Assembly (NCBI RefSeq): GCF_020532645.1
Contig: NZ_JAJAUZ010000074.1
Coordinates: forward strand, 1 to 33,784
DNA from: Streptomyces bambusae
GTDB lineage: Bacteria; Actinomycetota; Actinomycetes; Streptomycetales; Streptomycetaceae
DNA length: 33,784 bases
Reading direction: 5' to 3'
Shown: piece after piece, positions 14,449-23,627 of the stretch
Layout of the letters: each line of letters starts with the position of its first letter
How positions within the stretch are numbered: position 1 is the stretch's first letter
Translations under genes and position numbers: made by a program
Notes under the pieces: generated by a model
The model's database searches: none
Seen by the model: the letters and a program-made list of their open reading frames with translations, nothing else
What the model was told of the DNA's origin: nothing

Positions 14449-16116
14449 CTAGCGCCCGAGGCGGCGGCGGGCGGTGGACAGGAAGGCCGTCAGCTCGGTG
14501 AGGCCGAGCGGGCGGGCGAGCAGGAGGAGTACGGCGGCCGGCGCCAGGGTGCCGGCGGCGAGCGCCGGGATGGTGCCGAGGCCGTCGGCGGCGCGGGCCG
14601 CCAGGAAGCCGACGGCGGCGGCGGGCACGGCGGCCGCGAGCAGCCTGAGGTGGGCGCCGAGGGCGGGCGAGCGCAGCACGGAGCCGCCGCCCAGCCGCCG
14701 GCCGAGGACGACCGCAGTGAGGGCGAAGCCCGCGAACAGGGCGACCGTGTAGGCGGCGGCCATGCCGGTGACCGCCCAGCGCGGCGGCAGCAGCACGTAA
14801 GCGGCCGCCGACAGCCCGGCGTTGAGCCCGGCGATGACCAGGTTCAGGAAGAACGGGGTGCGGGTGTCGGACATCGCGTAGAAGCCGCGGGCGAGGACGT
14901 ACTGACCGGAGAAGGCGATCAGTCCGGGCGCGAAGGCCATCAGCATGCCGGCCATCACGGCGACGTCGTCCGCGCCGGTGCGGCCGTACCCGAAGACGCT
15001 GCCGATCACCCAGGGCGCGAGCGCGAAGAACAGGCAGGCGGCCGGGACCACGAGCGTCCCCGACACCCGCAGCGCATACGAGAGGTCGCGGCGGACGGCG
15101 GCCAGGTCGCGGTCGGCGGCGGCCGCGCTCATCCGCGGCATCAGCGCGGTGACCAGGGAGACCGTGACCACGCCCTGCGGGACGATCCACAGCAGGTAGG
15201 CGTTGCTGTAGGCGGTGTAGCCGGCGCCTGCCAGGCCGGCGGCCTGGGCTTGCTGCCCGGTGATCGTGGAGAGCCGGGTGACGACCCAGTAGCCGAGCTG
15301 GTTGGTGAGGACGAGCAGCACCAGCCAGCCGGCGTTGCGCAGCGGGCGGGTCAGGCCGCTGCCGCGCCAGTCGAAGCGGGGCCGCCAGCGGAAGCCGGCG
15401 GCGCGCAGCGACGGGACGAGCGCGAGGGCCTGGACGACGATGCCGGCGGTGGTGCCCCAGCCGAGCAGCTGTACCTCGGAGTCGCCGAGGCCGGCGTCGT
15501 CGAGGGTGGGCGCGACGGTGAGGAAGAGCGCGAAGACGGCGATGACGACGAGGTTGTTGAGGACCGGGGTCCACATCATGGCGCCGAACCTGCCGCGCGC
15601 GTTGAGCACCTGCCCGAGCAGCGTGAACAGCCCGTAGAACAGGATCTGCGGCAGGCAGTAGCGGGTGAACGCCAGCGTCATCTCGGCCTGCTCGCCGCTG
15701 TAGTCGGTGTACGCGGCCACGAGCGCGGGGGCGGCCAGCACGGCGGCCGCGGTGATCACCACCAGGGCGGTGGTGCAGGCCGTGAGCAGCCGGTCGGTGT
15801 ACGCCTGCCCGCCGTCGGCGTGCTCCTTGGCGGCGCGCACCAGCTCGGGGACGAACACGGCGTTGAGGGCGCCGCCGATGAGCAGGATGTACAGGATGTT
15901 CGGCACGGTGTTCGCCACGGCGTAGCCGTCGCCTAGGACGCTGGTGCCGAGCGCGGCGACGACCATGGCGGAGCGGAGGAAGCCGGTGGCGCGGGAGACC
16001 ACCGAGCCGGCGGCCATCAGGGCGCCGCTGCGCAGCAGTGAGCCCTTCGCCCGGCGCTTGTGGGCGGGGGCGGTGCGCCTGCCGGAGGGTTCGGGGCGGG
16101 TGGCGGTCGTGCTCAC
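14449..16116 (-). CDS. murJ: MurJ/MviN-family lipid II flippase homologue
   Basis: A 555-residue polytopic membrane protein of the MOP exporter superfamily that flips lipid-linked peptidoglycan precursors. After a basic N-tail (HKRRAKGSLLRSG) come about 14 hydrophobic segments. Family landmarks are SGALMAAGSVVSRATGFLR, GDGYAVANTVPNILYILLIGGALNAVFVPE and the ARGFYAMSDTRTPF segment. GTG 16116 overlaps the upstream gene stop as GTGA. It is shorter than the main Streptomyces MurJ/MviN, which has long extra domains, so it may be a paralogue. Pairing with a FemX-type enzyme that modifies lipid II supports a role with that precursor. Directional flipping itself is known for the family, not shown here. 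Confidence 0.9.
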   Translation of the reverse strand: MSTTATRPEPSGRRTAPAHKRRAKGSLLRSGALMAAGSVVSRATGFLRSAMVVAALGTSVLGDGYAVANTVPNILYILLIGGALNAVFVPELVRAAKEHADGGQAYTDRLLTACTTALVVITAAAVLAAPALVAAYTDYSGEQAEMTLAFTRYCLPQILFYGLFTLLGQVLNARGRFGAMMWTPVLNNLVVIAVFALFLTVAPTLDDAGLGDSEVQLLGWGTTAGIVVQALALVPSLRAAGFRWRPRFDWRGSGLTRPLRNAGWLVLLVLTNQLGYWVVTRLSTITGQQAQAAGLAGAGYTAYSNAYLLWIVPQGVVTVSLVTALMPRMSAAAADRDLAAVRRDLSYALRVSGTLVVPAACLFFALAPWVIGSVFGYGRTGADDVAVMAGMLMAFAPGLIAFSGQYVLARGFYAMSDTRTPFFLNLVIAGLNAGLSAAAYVLLPPRWAVTGMAAAYTVALFAGFALTAVVLGRRLGGGSVLRSPALGAHLRLLAAAVPAAAVGFLAARAADGLGTIPALAAGTLAPAAVLLLLARPLGLTELTAFLSTARRRLGR

Positions 16117-17276
16117 CGGCGGGCCAGATAGGCCTGGAAGGCGCGGTACAGCGCGTGGTTGGCGGCTCCGGCCACGGGGATCTCCCACTCTCCTAGCGTT
16201 TCGACGACCTGGCCTCCGGTGCCGAGCTTCCAGCGCAGCAGGCCGAAGGAGCGGTCCTCGGGGTCGAGGGTGGAGGGTACCCCGCGCATGTCGTACTCGT
16301 CCGCGCCGAGGCTGTGGGCGTCGCACATCATCCGCCACTGCAGGGCGTTGCTGGGGCGGACCTCACGGCGGTGGTCGGCGGAGGCGCCGGTCTGGTACCA
16401 GACCCGCCGGCCGGCGTGGATCATGGTGTGGGCGGCGAGGATCTCGCCCTCGTACCGGGCGAGGTAGAGCCGCATCCGGCCGGGCTGTTCGGCGTTCAGC
16501 ACGGCGTACTGGCGCTCGTAGTACGCGAGGGAGCGGCCGAGCCGGAAGCCGTCGCGGGCCTCGGTGATCTGCAGCAGGCGGTAGAAGTCGGGCAGGTCGG
16601 CGGCGCTGCCGAGGACGGTCTCCACGCCGGCCTTGCGGGCCTTGCGGACGTTGCGCCGCCATTCCTGGTTGAGCCCGGACCAGAGGTCGTCGAGGCTGCG
16701 GCCGGCCAGCGGGACGCGGAATACGTGGCGGGGCTGGGCATCGCCGTCGGACTCGCCGCCGCAGCGGGTCCAGCCGCGGGTGCGCAGCCGGTCGGCGAGG
16801 GCGGCGCCGGCCGGGTCCACCTCGGTGGCGAGCAGGTCGCCCAGCCGCATGCCCGTTCCGGTGCCGCCCTTGACGGCGGCGGCGTCCCAGCGCCGGTAGG
16901 CGGGGGTGGGGCCGATGCGGACGGCGAAGGCGCCGAGGCCCCGGAGGTGGCGCAGCAGCGGGTCGAGCCAGCGGTCGACGGCCGGGTCGGACCAGTCGGC
17001 GACCGGGCCTTCGGGCAGGTACGCGAAGTATTTGCGGGTGCCGGGGAATTGGCGAAGGAGAACGAGGGCGGCGCCGGCGATCGCCCCCGAGGGGAAGTGC
17101 CATCCGACCCGTTCCGCCCGCCATTGGTCCTTCACTTCGGCCCACGACGGGTATTGCAGGAAGCTCGCCCGGCCGTGCGCGGCCAGGAAGCCCGCGTATT
17201 CGGGAACGGTCAGCGAGCGGACTTCGAATTCCCGCTCCCGGGTCGGCTTGCTGCTGGTCACGAGCAGTGCACACAC
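16113..17276 (-). CDS. femX: FemX/FemAB-family lipid II aminoacyltransferase
   Basis: A 387-residue member of the FemABX family, which uses aminoacyl-tRNA to add the bridge amino acid to lipid II; in streptomycetes FemX adds the single glycine on LL-diaminopimelate. Family segments seen are ASFLQYPSWAEVKDQW near the N-terminus, LNQEWRRNVRKARKAGV in the middle and the C-terminal ADEYDMRGVPSTLDPEDRSFGLLRWK with the substrate-site region. I chose GTG 17276 because AGGAAGG lies nine bases upstream; GTG 17261 is the alternative. The gene overlaps murJ by four bases, so precursor branching and flipping are co-expressed. It is divergent from the L,D-transpeptidase gene. Confidence 0.85.
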   Translation of the reverse strand: MCALLVTSSKPTREREFEVRSLTVPEYAGFLAAHGRASFLQYPSWAEVKDQWRAERVGWHFPSGAIAGAALVLLRQFPGTRKYFAYLPEGPVADWSDPAVDRWLDPLLRHLRGLGAFAVRIGPTPAYRRWDAAAVKGGTGTGMRLGDLLATEVDPAGAALADRLRTRGWTRCGGESDGDAQPRHVFRVPLAGRSLDDLWSGLNQEWRRNVRKARKAGVETVLGSAADLPDFYRLLQITEARDGFRLGRSLAYYERQYAVLNAEQPGRMRLYLARYEGEILAAHTMIHAGRRVWYQTGASADHRREVRPSNALQWRMMCDAHSLGADEYDMRGVPSTLDPEDRSFGLLRWKLGTGGQVVETLGEWEIPVAGAANHALYRAFQAYLARR

Positions 17277-17427
17277 GGCAGTTGTCCTTCCTGTGCGTCG
17301 TCCGGTGGCGATGCACAGGACTCTCACAGGCGGTGGTGACGGTCCCGCGCGCCGTTTGTGACCGGACGATGACCGTTCTGCTGCGGTCCACGTCACAACG
17401 GCGGACGCACCGGATTTCCCGCGGCGC

Positions 17428-17456
17428 GCAACCTAAAGTCCCCTTGTCGCCATCTT
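17428..17456 (+). promoter_or_regulatory. Possible ECF-sigma promoter for the transpeptidase
   Basis: In the 217-bp divergent gap (17277-17493), GCAACCT at 17428-17434 resembles the GGAACCT -35 element of SigE-type ECF sigma factors, and CATCTT at 17451-17456 resembles their CGTCT -10, about 17 bases apart. This would fit a cell-wall gene, but each box has a mismatch. An alternative housekeeping pair, TTGTCG with TACAGA at 17468-17473, would give a leader of only about 14 bases. Confidence 0.3.
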
Positions 17457-17493
17457 CTTTGCAGACATACAGATTTTTCTGGAGGGGATTCCG

Positions 17494-18738
17494 TTGAGCC
17501 GTACTCGCCGCACCCGCACCCTCGGCACGTCGTCGGCGCGCCGCCGCCTCCTGCGCTCGGCGCTCGCGAGCGGCGCCGTGCTCGCCGCCACCCTCACCGC
17601 CTGTTCGGGCGGTCCGGGCGGGTCGGACGGGAAGGCGGCCGGGGCGGCCGAGATGAAGGGGAAGACCGCGATGGCGGTCTCCGTGAACCTGACCGGGAAC
17701 GCGGCGAAGGCGGGCGGGCCGGTGAAGGTGACGCTCACCGAGGGCTCGAAGCTGGCGCAGGTCGACGTGACGGACGCCAAGGGCGGGCGGCTGACCGGGC
17801 GGATATCCGCCGACGGGAAGACCTGGACCTCGGAGCGCAACGCCTCCCCCGGTACGGCGTACAAGGTGACCGCCCGGGACTCGGCCGGCACCTCGGCGGA
17901 CGCGCAGTTCACGACGGCGGCCGCGGACCGCGTCAACAAGATCACCATCACCCCGGGCAAGGGCTCGGTGATGGGCATCGCCCAGCCGCTGTCGCTGGTG
18001 TTCGACAACCCGGTCACCAACAAGGCCGAGGTGGAGAAGCACCTGAAGGTGACCACCTCGAACAACACCGAGGGGTCCTGGGGCTGGATGAAGGACTACT
18101 CCGGCAAGGACCGGGTGGACTGGCGGCCCCGCGAGTACTGGAAGTCCGGCACCGACGTGAAGCTCGTCATGGAGCTGAACGGCGTGGACTCCGGCAAGGG
18201 CGGCGGGTACTTCGTCCGCGACTACGAGACGGGCTTCAAGGTCGGCCGGAACCAGCGGATCGCGGTGGACCTCGACTCCAAGACACTGAAGCTGACCCGG
18301 GACGGCCGTGAGGTCAAGAGCATCCCGGTGTCGGCGGGCACCCCCGGCGGCCAGAAGGCGTCCTGGGAGGGCAAGCTCGTCGTGATGGCGAAGGAGGGCA
18401 CCATCCGGATGGACTCCCAGACGGTCGGCCTCGGCGACGCCTACGACAAGATGGTCGACTACTCGATGCGGCTGACCTGGTCGGGCATGTACGCGCACGC
18501 AGCCCCGTGGAACGCGGGCGCGTTCGGGCGGGCCAACACCAGCTCCGGCTGCGTCGGGATGAGCACCTCCAACGCGGCCGACCTGTACGGCGAGGTCCAG
18601 CCCGGCGACCCGTTCGAGGTGACCGGCAGCGGCTCGAAGGGCAAGCCCGACCTCGGCAACGGCTACTCGGAGTGGAACCTGTCCTGGGCCGACTGGCAGG
18701 CCAAGAGCGCCCTCAAGGGCAGCACCACTCAGGGCTGA
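17494..18738 (+). CDS. L,D-transpeptidase lipoprotein (YkuD domain)
   Basis: A 414-residue exported lipoprotein. The start is TTG 17494, set by GGAGGGG seven bases upstream. A twin-arginine-like basic stretch precedes a hydrophobic segment and the lipobox LTAC. Two Ig-like (Big/LdtMt2-type) domains follow, the second beginning near VNKITITPGKGSVMGIAQP. The YkuD catalytic domain starts at about residue 250 (QRIAVDLDSKTLKL); its active site has the histidine in YAHAAPW and the nucleophile Cys353 in SSGCVGMSTS. It would form 3-3 cross-links between diaminopimelate residues in the wall. It is divergent from femX-murJ and is followed by a strong terminator, so it is monocistronic. Confidence 0.93.
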   Translation: MSRTRRTRTLGTSSARRRLLRSALASGAVLAATLTACSGGPGGSDGKAAGAAEMKGKTAMAVSVNLTGNAAKAGGPVKVTLTEGSKLAQVDVTDAKGGRLTGRISADGKTWTSERNASPGTAYKVTARDSAGTSADAQFTTAAADRVNKITITPGKGSVMGIAQPLSLVFDNPVTNKAEVEKHLKVTTSNNTEGSWGWMKDYSGKDRVDWRPREYWKSGTDVKLVMELNGVDSGKGGGYFVRDYETGFKVGRNQRIAVDLDSKTLKLTRDGREVKSIPVSAGTPGGQKASWEGKLVVMAKEGTIRMDSQTVGLGDAYDKMVDYSMRLTWSGMYAHAAPWNAGAFGRANTSSGCVGMSTSNAADLYGEVQPGDPFEVTGSGSKGKPDLGNGYSEWNLSWADWQAKSALKGSTTQG

Positions 18739-18776
18739 CGTGTGCGCCCGGCCCGCCGCCGGGCCGGGCGCACACG
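18739..18776 (+). terminator. Strong hairpin terminator after the transpeptidase
   Basis: Directly after the stop codon, 18739-18754 and 18761-18776 are perfect 16-bp complements around a six-base loop (GCCGCC). There is no T-run, as is usual in Streptomyces. The following 200 bp (18777-18977), the convergent gap before the ABC ATPase stop, show no gene. Confidence 0.88.
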
Positions 18777-18977
18777 ACGGTCCCCGCTCCTCCGTCGAGC
18801 ACAACCCCGCCGGCGCACAGCTGACCTTCCACCCGCCGGTTCCGACCCCTCGTACCTGTCGGAACCGCTCCGCGAGCAGTGATCACCGGCTGCTGCCGGG
18901 GCGGGGCTGCCTCGTTCGGGTCCCCGCTCCGGGCGGGCCCGGCGCGCCCTCCGTACGGGAACTCCCCCGCCGGGCCG

Positions 18978-19721
<744 letters not shown>

Positions 19722-19862
19722 GCGCTGCCCTACCCACTCTCGCTGTGCCGGGTCAGCGCAAACTATCCAGCCCTGCAAGGGGACTTCGCCGCGACACGCA
19801 TAAAAAGGGCATAAACCCTACGGAGGTGGGATGCTGCGGGCGGGCCGGGGCCGGCCGTGTCC

Positions 19863-20297
19863 TCACAGCTCGGCCGCCTCCGCGTACACCTGGTACAGCT
19901 CGGGGGATCCGGTCAGGGCCCAGGACAGTCCGGACTCGACCACGTTCAGTTCGCGGCCCGAGGCCAGCCGGATCACCGGCTGGCCGTTGGGCCAGACCTG
20001 CCAGCCCGCGCCGGGCACGCTGCGGATGATCACGGTGCCGAGGTAGAGTCCGGCGTCGTTGCCCAGCCAGGGGGCCGCCTCCGGGTCCCGCCGCCAGCGC
20101 GGCATCAGCTGGTCGAGGGCCGCCAACGACGCCGGGGTCTCGTCGAGTTCGAGGCCGGCCGCCCCGGCCTGGACGCGGAGCATCTCGCACTCCGAGAGGA
20201 GCTCCGCCACCCCGGCGGGATCGTCGGCGAGCGCCGCCGCCAGTCCGGGACCCGTCTCGTGCCGCCGGAGCCAGTTGCCGAGGAAGGGGATGTTCAT
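19863..20297 (-). CDS. Small cytoplasmic protein, DUF6278-like
   Basis: A 144-residue protein beginning MNIPFLGNWLRRHE from ATG 20297. It has no signal peptide or membrane segment. The middle reads as helices (AELLSECEMLRVQAGAAGLELDETPASLAALDQL, shown here only by its pattern of Leu, Ala and Glu) followed by strands around LGTVIIRSVPGAGWQVWPNG and VIRLASGRELNVVE. I recall closely similar proteins annotated DUF6278 in many streptomycetes; no function is known. It is preceded by a palindromic terminator and lies 141 bp upstream of the ABC ATPase start on the same strand. Confidence 0.78.
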   Translation of the reverse strand: MNIPFLGNWLRRHETGPGLAAALADDPAGVAELLSECEMLRVQAGAAGLELDETPASLAALDQLMPRWRRDPEAAPWLGNDAGLYLGTVIIRSVPGAGWQVWPNGQPVIRLASGRELNVVESGLSWALTGSPELYQVYAEAAEL

Positions 20298-20323
20298 GGA
20301 ACCAGCCTCGCATCCGTGTCGGT

Positions 20324-20355
20324 CCGGTGGCCCCAGGCGCGCCTGGGGCCACCGG
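20324..20355 (-). terminator. Perfect 32-bp palindromic terminator after exonuclease III
   Basis: Bases 20324-20355 are a perfect palindrome, two 16-base arms with no unpaired loop. It lies eight bases beyond the exonuclease III stop on the minus strand and 26 bp before the next start, so it likely ends the long seven-gene run. Confidence 0.82.
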
Positions 20356-20363
20356 GCTGCGGG

Positions 20364-21143
20364 TCAGACCTCCAGGTCGACGACGACGGGGGCGTGGTCC
20401 GACGCCCCCTTGCCCTTGCGCTCGTCGCGGTCCACGTACGCGTCCTTGACCGCCTTGCCGAAGGCCTCGTTGCCGTAGACCAGGTCGATGCGCATGCCCT
20501 TGTTCTTCGGGAAGGCGAGCATCCGGTAGTCCCAGAAGGTGTAGGGCCGGTCGTACTTGAGGGCGCGCGGGAGCACGTCGGACAGGCCGGCCGCCTGGAG
20601 CGCGGTGAGGGCCGCCCGCTCGGCGGGGGTCACGTGGGTGGCGCCGACGAACAGCGACGGGTCCCACACGTCCTCGTCGGTCGGTGCCACGTTGAAGTCG
20701 CCGAGGACCGCGAACGGGCGCTCGCCGGCCGCGTCTTCGGCGACGGCGGTGGTCAGGGCGCGGAACCAGTCCAGCTTGTAGCCGTAGTGGTCGTGCTCGA
20801 CCTCGCGGCCGTTGGGGACGTACACCGACCAGAGCCGCACGCCGCCGCAGGTCGCGGAGATCGCGCGGGGCTCCTGGACGCCCTCGTAGTCGGGGCCGTC
20901 GGGCAGGCCGGTGACGACGTCGTCCAGGCCGACCCGGGACAGCAGGGCCACTCCGTTCCACCGCCCGGTCGCGTTGACCGCGGCCTCGTAGCCCAGCTCG
21001 CGCAGCTCGGCGTGCGGGAACTGCTCCGCGCTGCACTTGGTCTCCTGGATGCAGAGGACGTCCGTGCCGCTGCTCTCCAGCCAGGCCAGCAGCCGCGGCA
21101 GCCGGGCGGTGATCGAGTTGACGTTGTACGTGGCGATGCGCAT
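20364..21143 (-). CDS. xth: Exodeoxyribonuclease III (AP endonuclease)
   Basis: A 259-residue EEP-superfamily nuclease that incises abasic sites in base-excision repair and degrades duplex DNA 3' to 5'. Motifs in order are MRIATYNVNSI, IQETKC with the metal glutamate, SVYVPNGRE with the tyrosine, LGDFNVAP with the catalytic Asp and Asn, RIDLVYGN and GASDHAPVVVDL with the catalytic Asp-His pair. ATG 21143 starts exactly at the family N-terminus; an in-frame ATG at 21167 would add eight unconserved residues. It is 30 bp after the MBL-fold gene and is followed by a terminator. Confidence 0.95.
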   Translation of the reverse strand: MRIATYNVNSITARLPRLLAWLESSGTDVLCIQETKCSAEQFPHAELRELGYEAAVNATGRWNGVALLSRVGLDDVVTGLPDGPDYEGVQEPRAISATCGGVRLWSVYVPNGREVEHDHYGYKLDWFRALTTAVAEDAAGERPFAVLGDFNVAPTDEDVWDPSLFVGATHVTPAERAALTALQAAGLSDVLPRALKYDRPYTFWDYRMLAFPKNKGMRIDLVYGNEAFGKAVKDAYVDRDERKGKGASDHAPVVVDLEV

Positions 21144-21173
21144 GCCGTCCAACCTACCGCCCGGCACCGACAG

Positions 21174-21806
21174 TCACAGGTCGGTCGCCTCACCTGCTGC
21201 GAGTCGCGCGTGCGGGGCACCGCCGAGGGATTCCAGGGCACGGTCGTAGAGGGGGCGGGCGATGTCCGCGAGGTAGGCGTCGTGGATGTCGATCGCCTGC
21301 TGCGGCCTGACCTCGCGGACGTAGTCGATGACCTCGGCGACCTTGTTCCAGGGGGCGTGGACCGGGAGCATCAGCGTCTCGACGGGCACGCCGGGCACGG
21401 TCAGGGCGTCGCCGGGGTGGAAGAGGGACCGCTCCACCAGGTAGCCGACGTTGGTGACGCGCGGCATGTCGGGGTGGATGACGGCGTGCAGCTCGCCGTG
21501 GACCTGTACGTCGAAGCCGGCTGCGGTGAAGGTGTCGCCGTCGCCCACGGTGTGGACCCGGCCCGGGTAGGCGGCGGCCATCCGCTCGGCCACGCTGCGC
21601 AGGGTCCACAGCCGGGCCGCCGGGTTGGCGTCGAGGGCGGCCCGCAGCCGGCCCTCGTCGAAGTGGTCGGGGTGCTCGTGGGTGACGAGCAGGGCGTCCG
21701 CGCCGAGCCCGGCGTCCGGCTCGCTGAAGGCGCCCGGGTCGATGACGAGCGTCTGCCCGTCCTTCTCCAGCCGGACGCACGAGTGGAGCATCTTGGTGAG
21801 CTTCAT
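21174..21806 (-). CDS. MBL-fold metal-dependent hydrolase, UlaG-like
   Basis: A 210-residue metallo-beta-lactamase fold protein. The metal-binding signature is VTHEHPDHFDE, with further ligands likely in HGELHAVIHPD, LFHPGDAL and the C-terminal AIDIHDAYL. The opening MKLTKMLHSCVRLEKDGQTLVIDPG is typical of the UlaG/YtnP-like branch. The family includes lactonases and phosphodiesterases; the substrate is unknown. It lies 30 bp upstream of xth and 30 bp downstream of the membrane protein, in the same run. Confidence 0.88.
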   Translation of the reverse strand: MKLTKMLHSCVRLEKDGQTLVIDPGAFSEPDAGLGADALLVTHEHPDHFDEGRLRAALDANPAARLWTLRSVAERMAAAYPGRVHTVGDGDTFTAAGFDVQVHGELHAVIHPDMPRVTNVGYLVERSLFHPGDALTVPGVPVETLMLPVHAPWNKVAEVIDYVREVRPQQAIDIHDAYLADIARPLYDRALESLGGAPHARLAAGEATDL

Positions 21807-21836
21807 GATCCCAGGCTAGTCCCGGGCGTGCCCGGA

Positions 21837-22418
21837 TCAGGGCGTGACGGTGGAGACGACGTAGACCCGCGGCTGCTCGGGGTCGGTCATGTCGACGGTG
21901 ACGTCGCGGGTGGGGTGCGGGTCGGGCTGCTCGTGGGTGGTGCACTTCCAGGTGCGGTCCTCGGCCCAGCTCCAGCCGGCCACGGAGGAGTCCCGCTCGC
22001 TGATGCAGACGCCCGGCTCCAGGGCCTCGGTGGAGGACCCGACGGCTTTGAGGAAGATGCCGAGGTCCACCGGGTTGGTGGTGAACTGGACGTACAGCCG
22101 GCTGGTGCGCCAGTTGTTCGTCTCGTAGTAGCCGACGCTGGTGGACCAGTCGGGGACGGGCACCTGGTAGATGCCGCGCTGGACCCGGGAGGGCCAGCCG
22201 GCCCGGACCTGTGTGGCGCCGACCTTGGCGGCCTTGTCCCGGCCACTGTCGCGGCTCTGCTCGGCGGAGATCGCCAGGTAGCCGGCGGGGATGCCGATGA
22301 GCAGCACGATGATGACGGCGGTGAGCCAGCGGCGGCGCACGACGTGCCGGCGGTCCTCGGCGGGGCGGTGGCCGCCCTCGTCGGGGGCCTGGGCCTGGCG
22401 GGGCAGGGTCGGGTTCAC
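21837..22418 (-). CDS. Single-pass membrane protein, function unknown
   Basis: A 193-residue protein from GTG 22418, chosen because it overlaps the ROK gene stop as GTGA. After a charged cytoplasmic N-tail comes one transmembrane helix at about 32-50 (WLTAVIIVLLIGIPAGYLAI), then an extracytoplasmic domain of about 140 residues with two cysteines (in GVCISERD and KCTTHEQP) that could form a disulfide. No family is recognised. Coupling to the ROK kinase gene suggests co-expression, not necessarily shared function. Confidence 0.75.
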   Translation of the reverse strand: MNPTLPRQAQAPDEGGHRPAEDRRHVVRRRWLTAVIIVLLIGIPAGYLAISAEQSRDSGRDKAAKVGATQVRAGWPSRVQRGIYQVPVPDWSTSVGYYETNNWRTSRLYVQFTTNPVDLGIFLKAVGSSTEALEPGVCISERDSSVAGWSWAEDRTWKCTTHEQPDPHPTRDVTVDMTDPEQPRVYVVSTVTP

Positions 22419-23611
22419 GGCTGGTCCTCTGTCGTGCTGCGGCCCCCCGTGGTCTTGCGGTTGTCGCCGGCGGCGAAGCCGGTCCACAGCCGGCCCGCCT
22501 GCGCGTAGCGCTCGTACCGCTCCACCCGGCGCCGGTTGGCGCGGCGGAAGCGGCGGGCCACCAGGCGGGCGAGGTCGGCGGCGCCGACCATGCCGGCCTC
22601 CGGGCCGAGCTGGGCCTTGGCGATGCGGGCCTCGGGGCGGTAGCCGCGGCCGGTCAGGTGGCGGCGGAAGGCGTCCCGGGCGGGCCCGATGAGCAGGTCG
22701 TCGGCGGCGCTGACGCCGCCGCCGATGACGAAGCAGGACGGGTCGAGGGCGGCGGCGAGGTTGGCGATGCCGACGCCGAGCCACTGGCCGATGTCCTGGA
22801 GCAGCTCGATGCACATGGCATCGCCCTCGCGGGCCAGCTCGGTGATCAGCGGCCCGGTGATCTCGGGGACGTTGCCCTTGACCCTGTCGATGATGTTGTA
22901 CGCGACCGGGGAGTCGGCGGCGGCCAGCTCGCGGGCCTCGCGGACCAGGGCGTTTCCGGAGCTGTACTGCTCCCAGCAGCCGCGGTTGCCGCAGGGGCAG
23001 CGGTGGCCGCCGGGGACGACCTGCATGTGGCCGAACTCGCCGGCGACGCCGAACTTGCCGCGCTTGACCTGCCCGTCCTCCAGGATCGCGCCGCCGATGC
23101 CGGTGCCCAGGGTGATCATGACGAGGTGGTCCTCGCCGCGGCCGGCGCCGAAGCGCCATTCCGCCCAGGCGGCGGTGTTGGCGTCGTTGTCGACCATCAC
23201 GGGGACCGCGAGGCGGGACTGGAGGGCGTCGCGCAGCGGTTCGTCGCGCCAGGCCAGGTGGGGGGCGAACAGCACCCGGGAACGGTTGGCGTCGACCCAG
23301 CCGGCCGCGCCGATGCCCACCGCGTGGACGTCGTGCCGGTCGGAGAGGTCGAGGACCAGTTCGACGATGGTGTCCTCGACCACCTTGGGGCTCTTGGACT
23401 TGTCGGGGGTCTCGGTCCGCACCTTCTCCAGGATCACCCCGTCGGCGTCGACGACGCCGGCCATGACCTTGGTGCCGCCGATGTCGATGCCGACGGTGGG
23501 GACGCGCGGGGCGGTCAGGTGGGAGCGCCGCTCGCGGGTGCCGACGGTCCGCAGGACGGTGCCTCGCGCCGAGCCGCGGTGGGCGAGCGTGAAGTCCCGG
23601 TACGTGCTCAT
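22415..23611 (-). CDS. ROK-family sugar kinase (glucokinase-like)
   Basis: A 398-residue ROK protein. The ATP-binding motif is VGIDIGGTKVMAG, the catalytic aspartate is in VDNDANTAAWAEW, the sugar-site glycines are in TLGTGIGGAI, and the zinc motif is CPCGNRGCWEQY. There is no helix-turn-helix, so it should be a kinase rather than a ROK repressor. It carries an N-terminal extension of about 37 residues before the kinase core. ATG 23611 is preferred to ATG 23662 because the latter would run into the upstream ABC gene. Placement directly behind a sugar ABC operon suggests it phosphorylates the imported sugar. Confidence 0.9.
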   Translation of the reverse strand: MSTYRDFTLAHRGSARGTVLRTVGTRERRSHLTAPRVPTVGIDIGGTKVMAGVVDADGVILEKVRTETPDKSKSPKVVEDTIVELVLDLSDRHDVHAVGIGAAGWVDANRSRVLFAPHLAWRDEPLRDALQSRLAVPVMVDNDANTAAWAEWRFGAGRGEDHLVMITLGTGIGGAILEDGQVKRGKFGVAGEFGHMQVVPGGHRCPCGNRGCWEQYSSGNALVREARELAAADSPVAYNIIDRVKGNVPEITGPLITELAREGDAMCIELLQDIGQWLGVGIANLAAALDPSCFVIGGGVSAADDLLIGPARDAFRRHLTGRGYRPEARIAKAQLGPEAGMVGAADLARLVARRFRRANRRRVERYERYAQAGRLWTGFAAGDNRKTTGGRSTTEDQP

Positions 23612-23627
23612 CGAGTGCTGGTGTCCC

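Noticed and set aside
14798..14800. Possible TTA codon in murJ
   Set aside because: The TAA on the plus strand is out of the murJ reading frame; the codons there read TAC GTG.
19831..20046. Plus-strand 71-codon frame preceded by GGAGGTGGG and ATG
   Set aside because: The upstream sequence looks like a ribosome site, but almost the whole frame is antisense to the DUF6278-like gene and its peptide is low-complexity with no motif.
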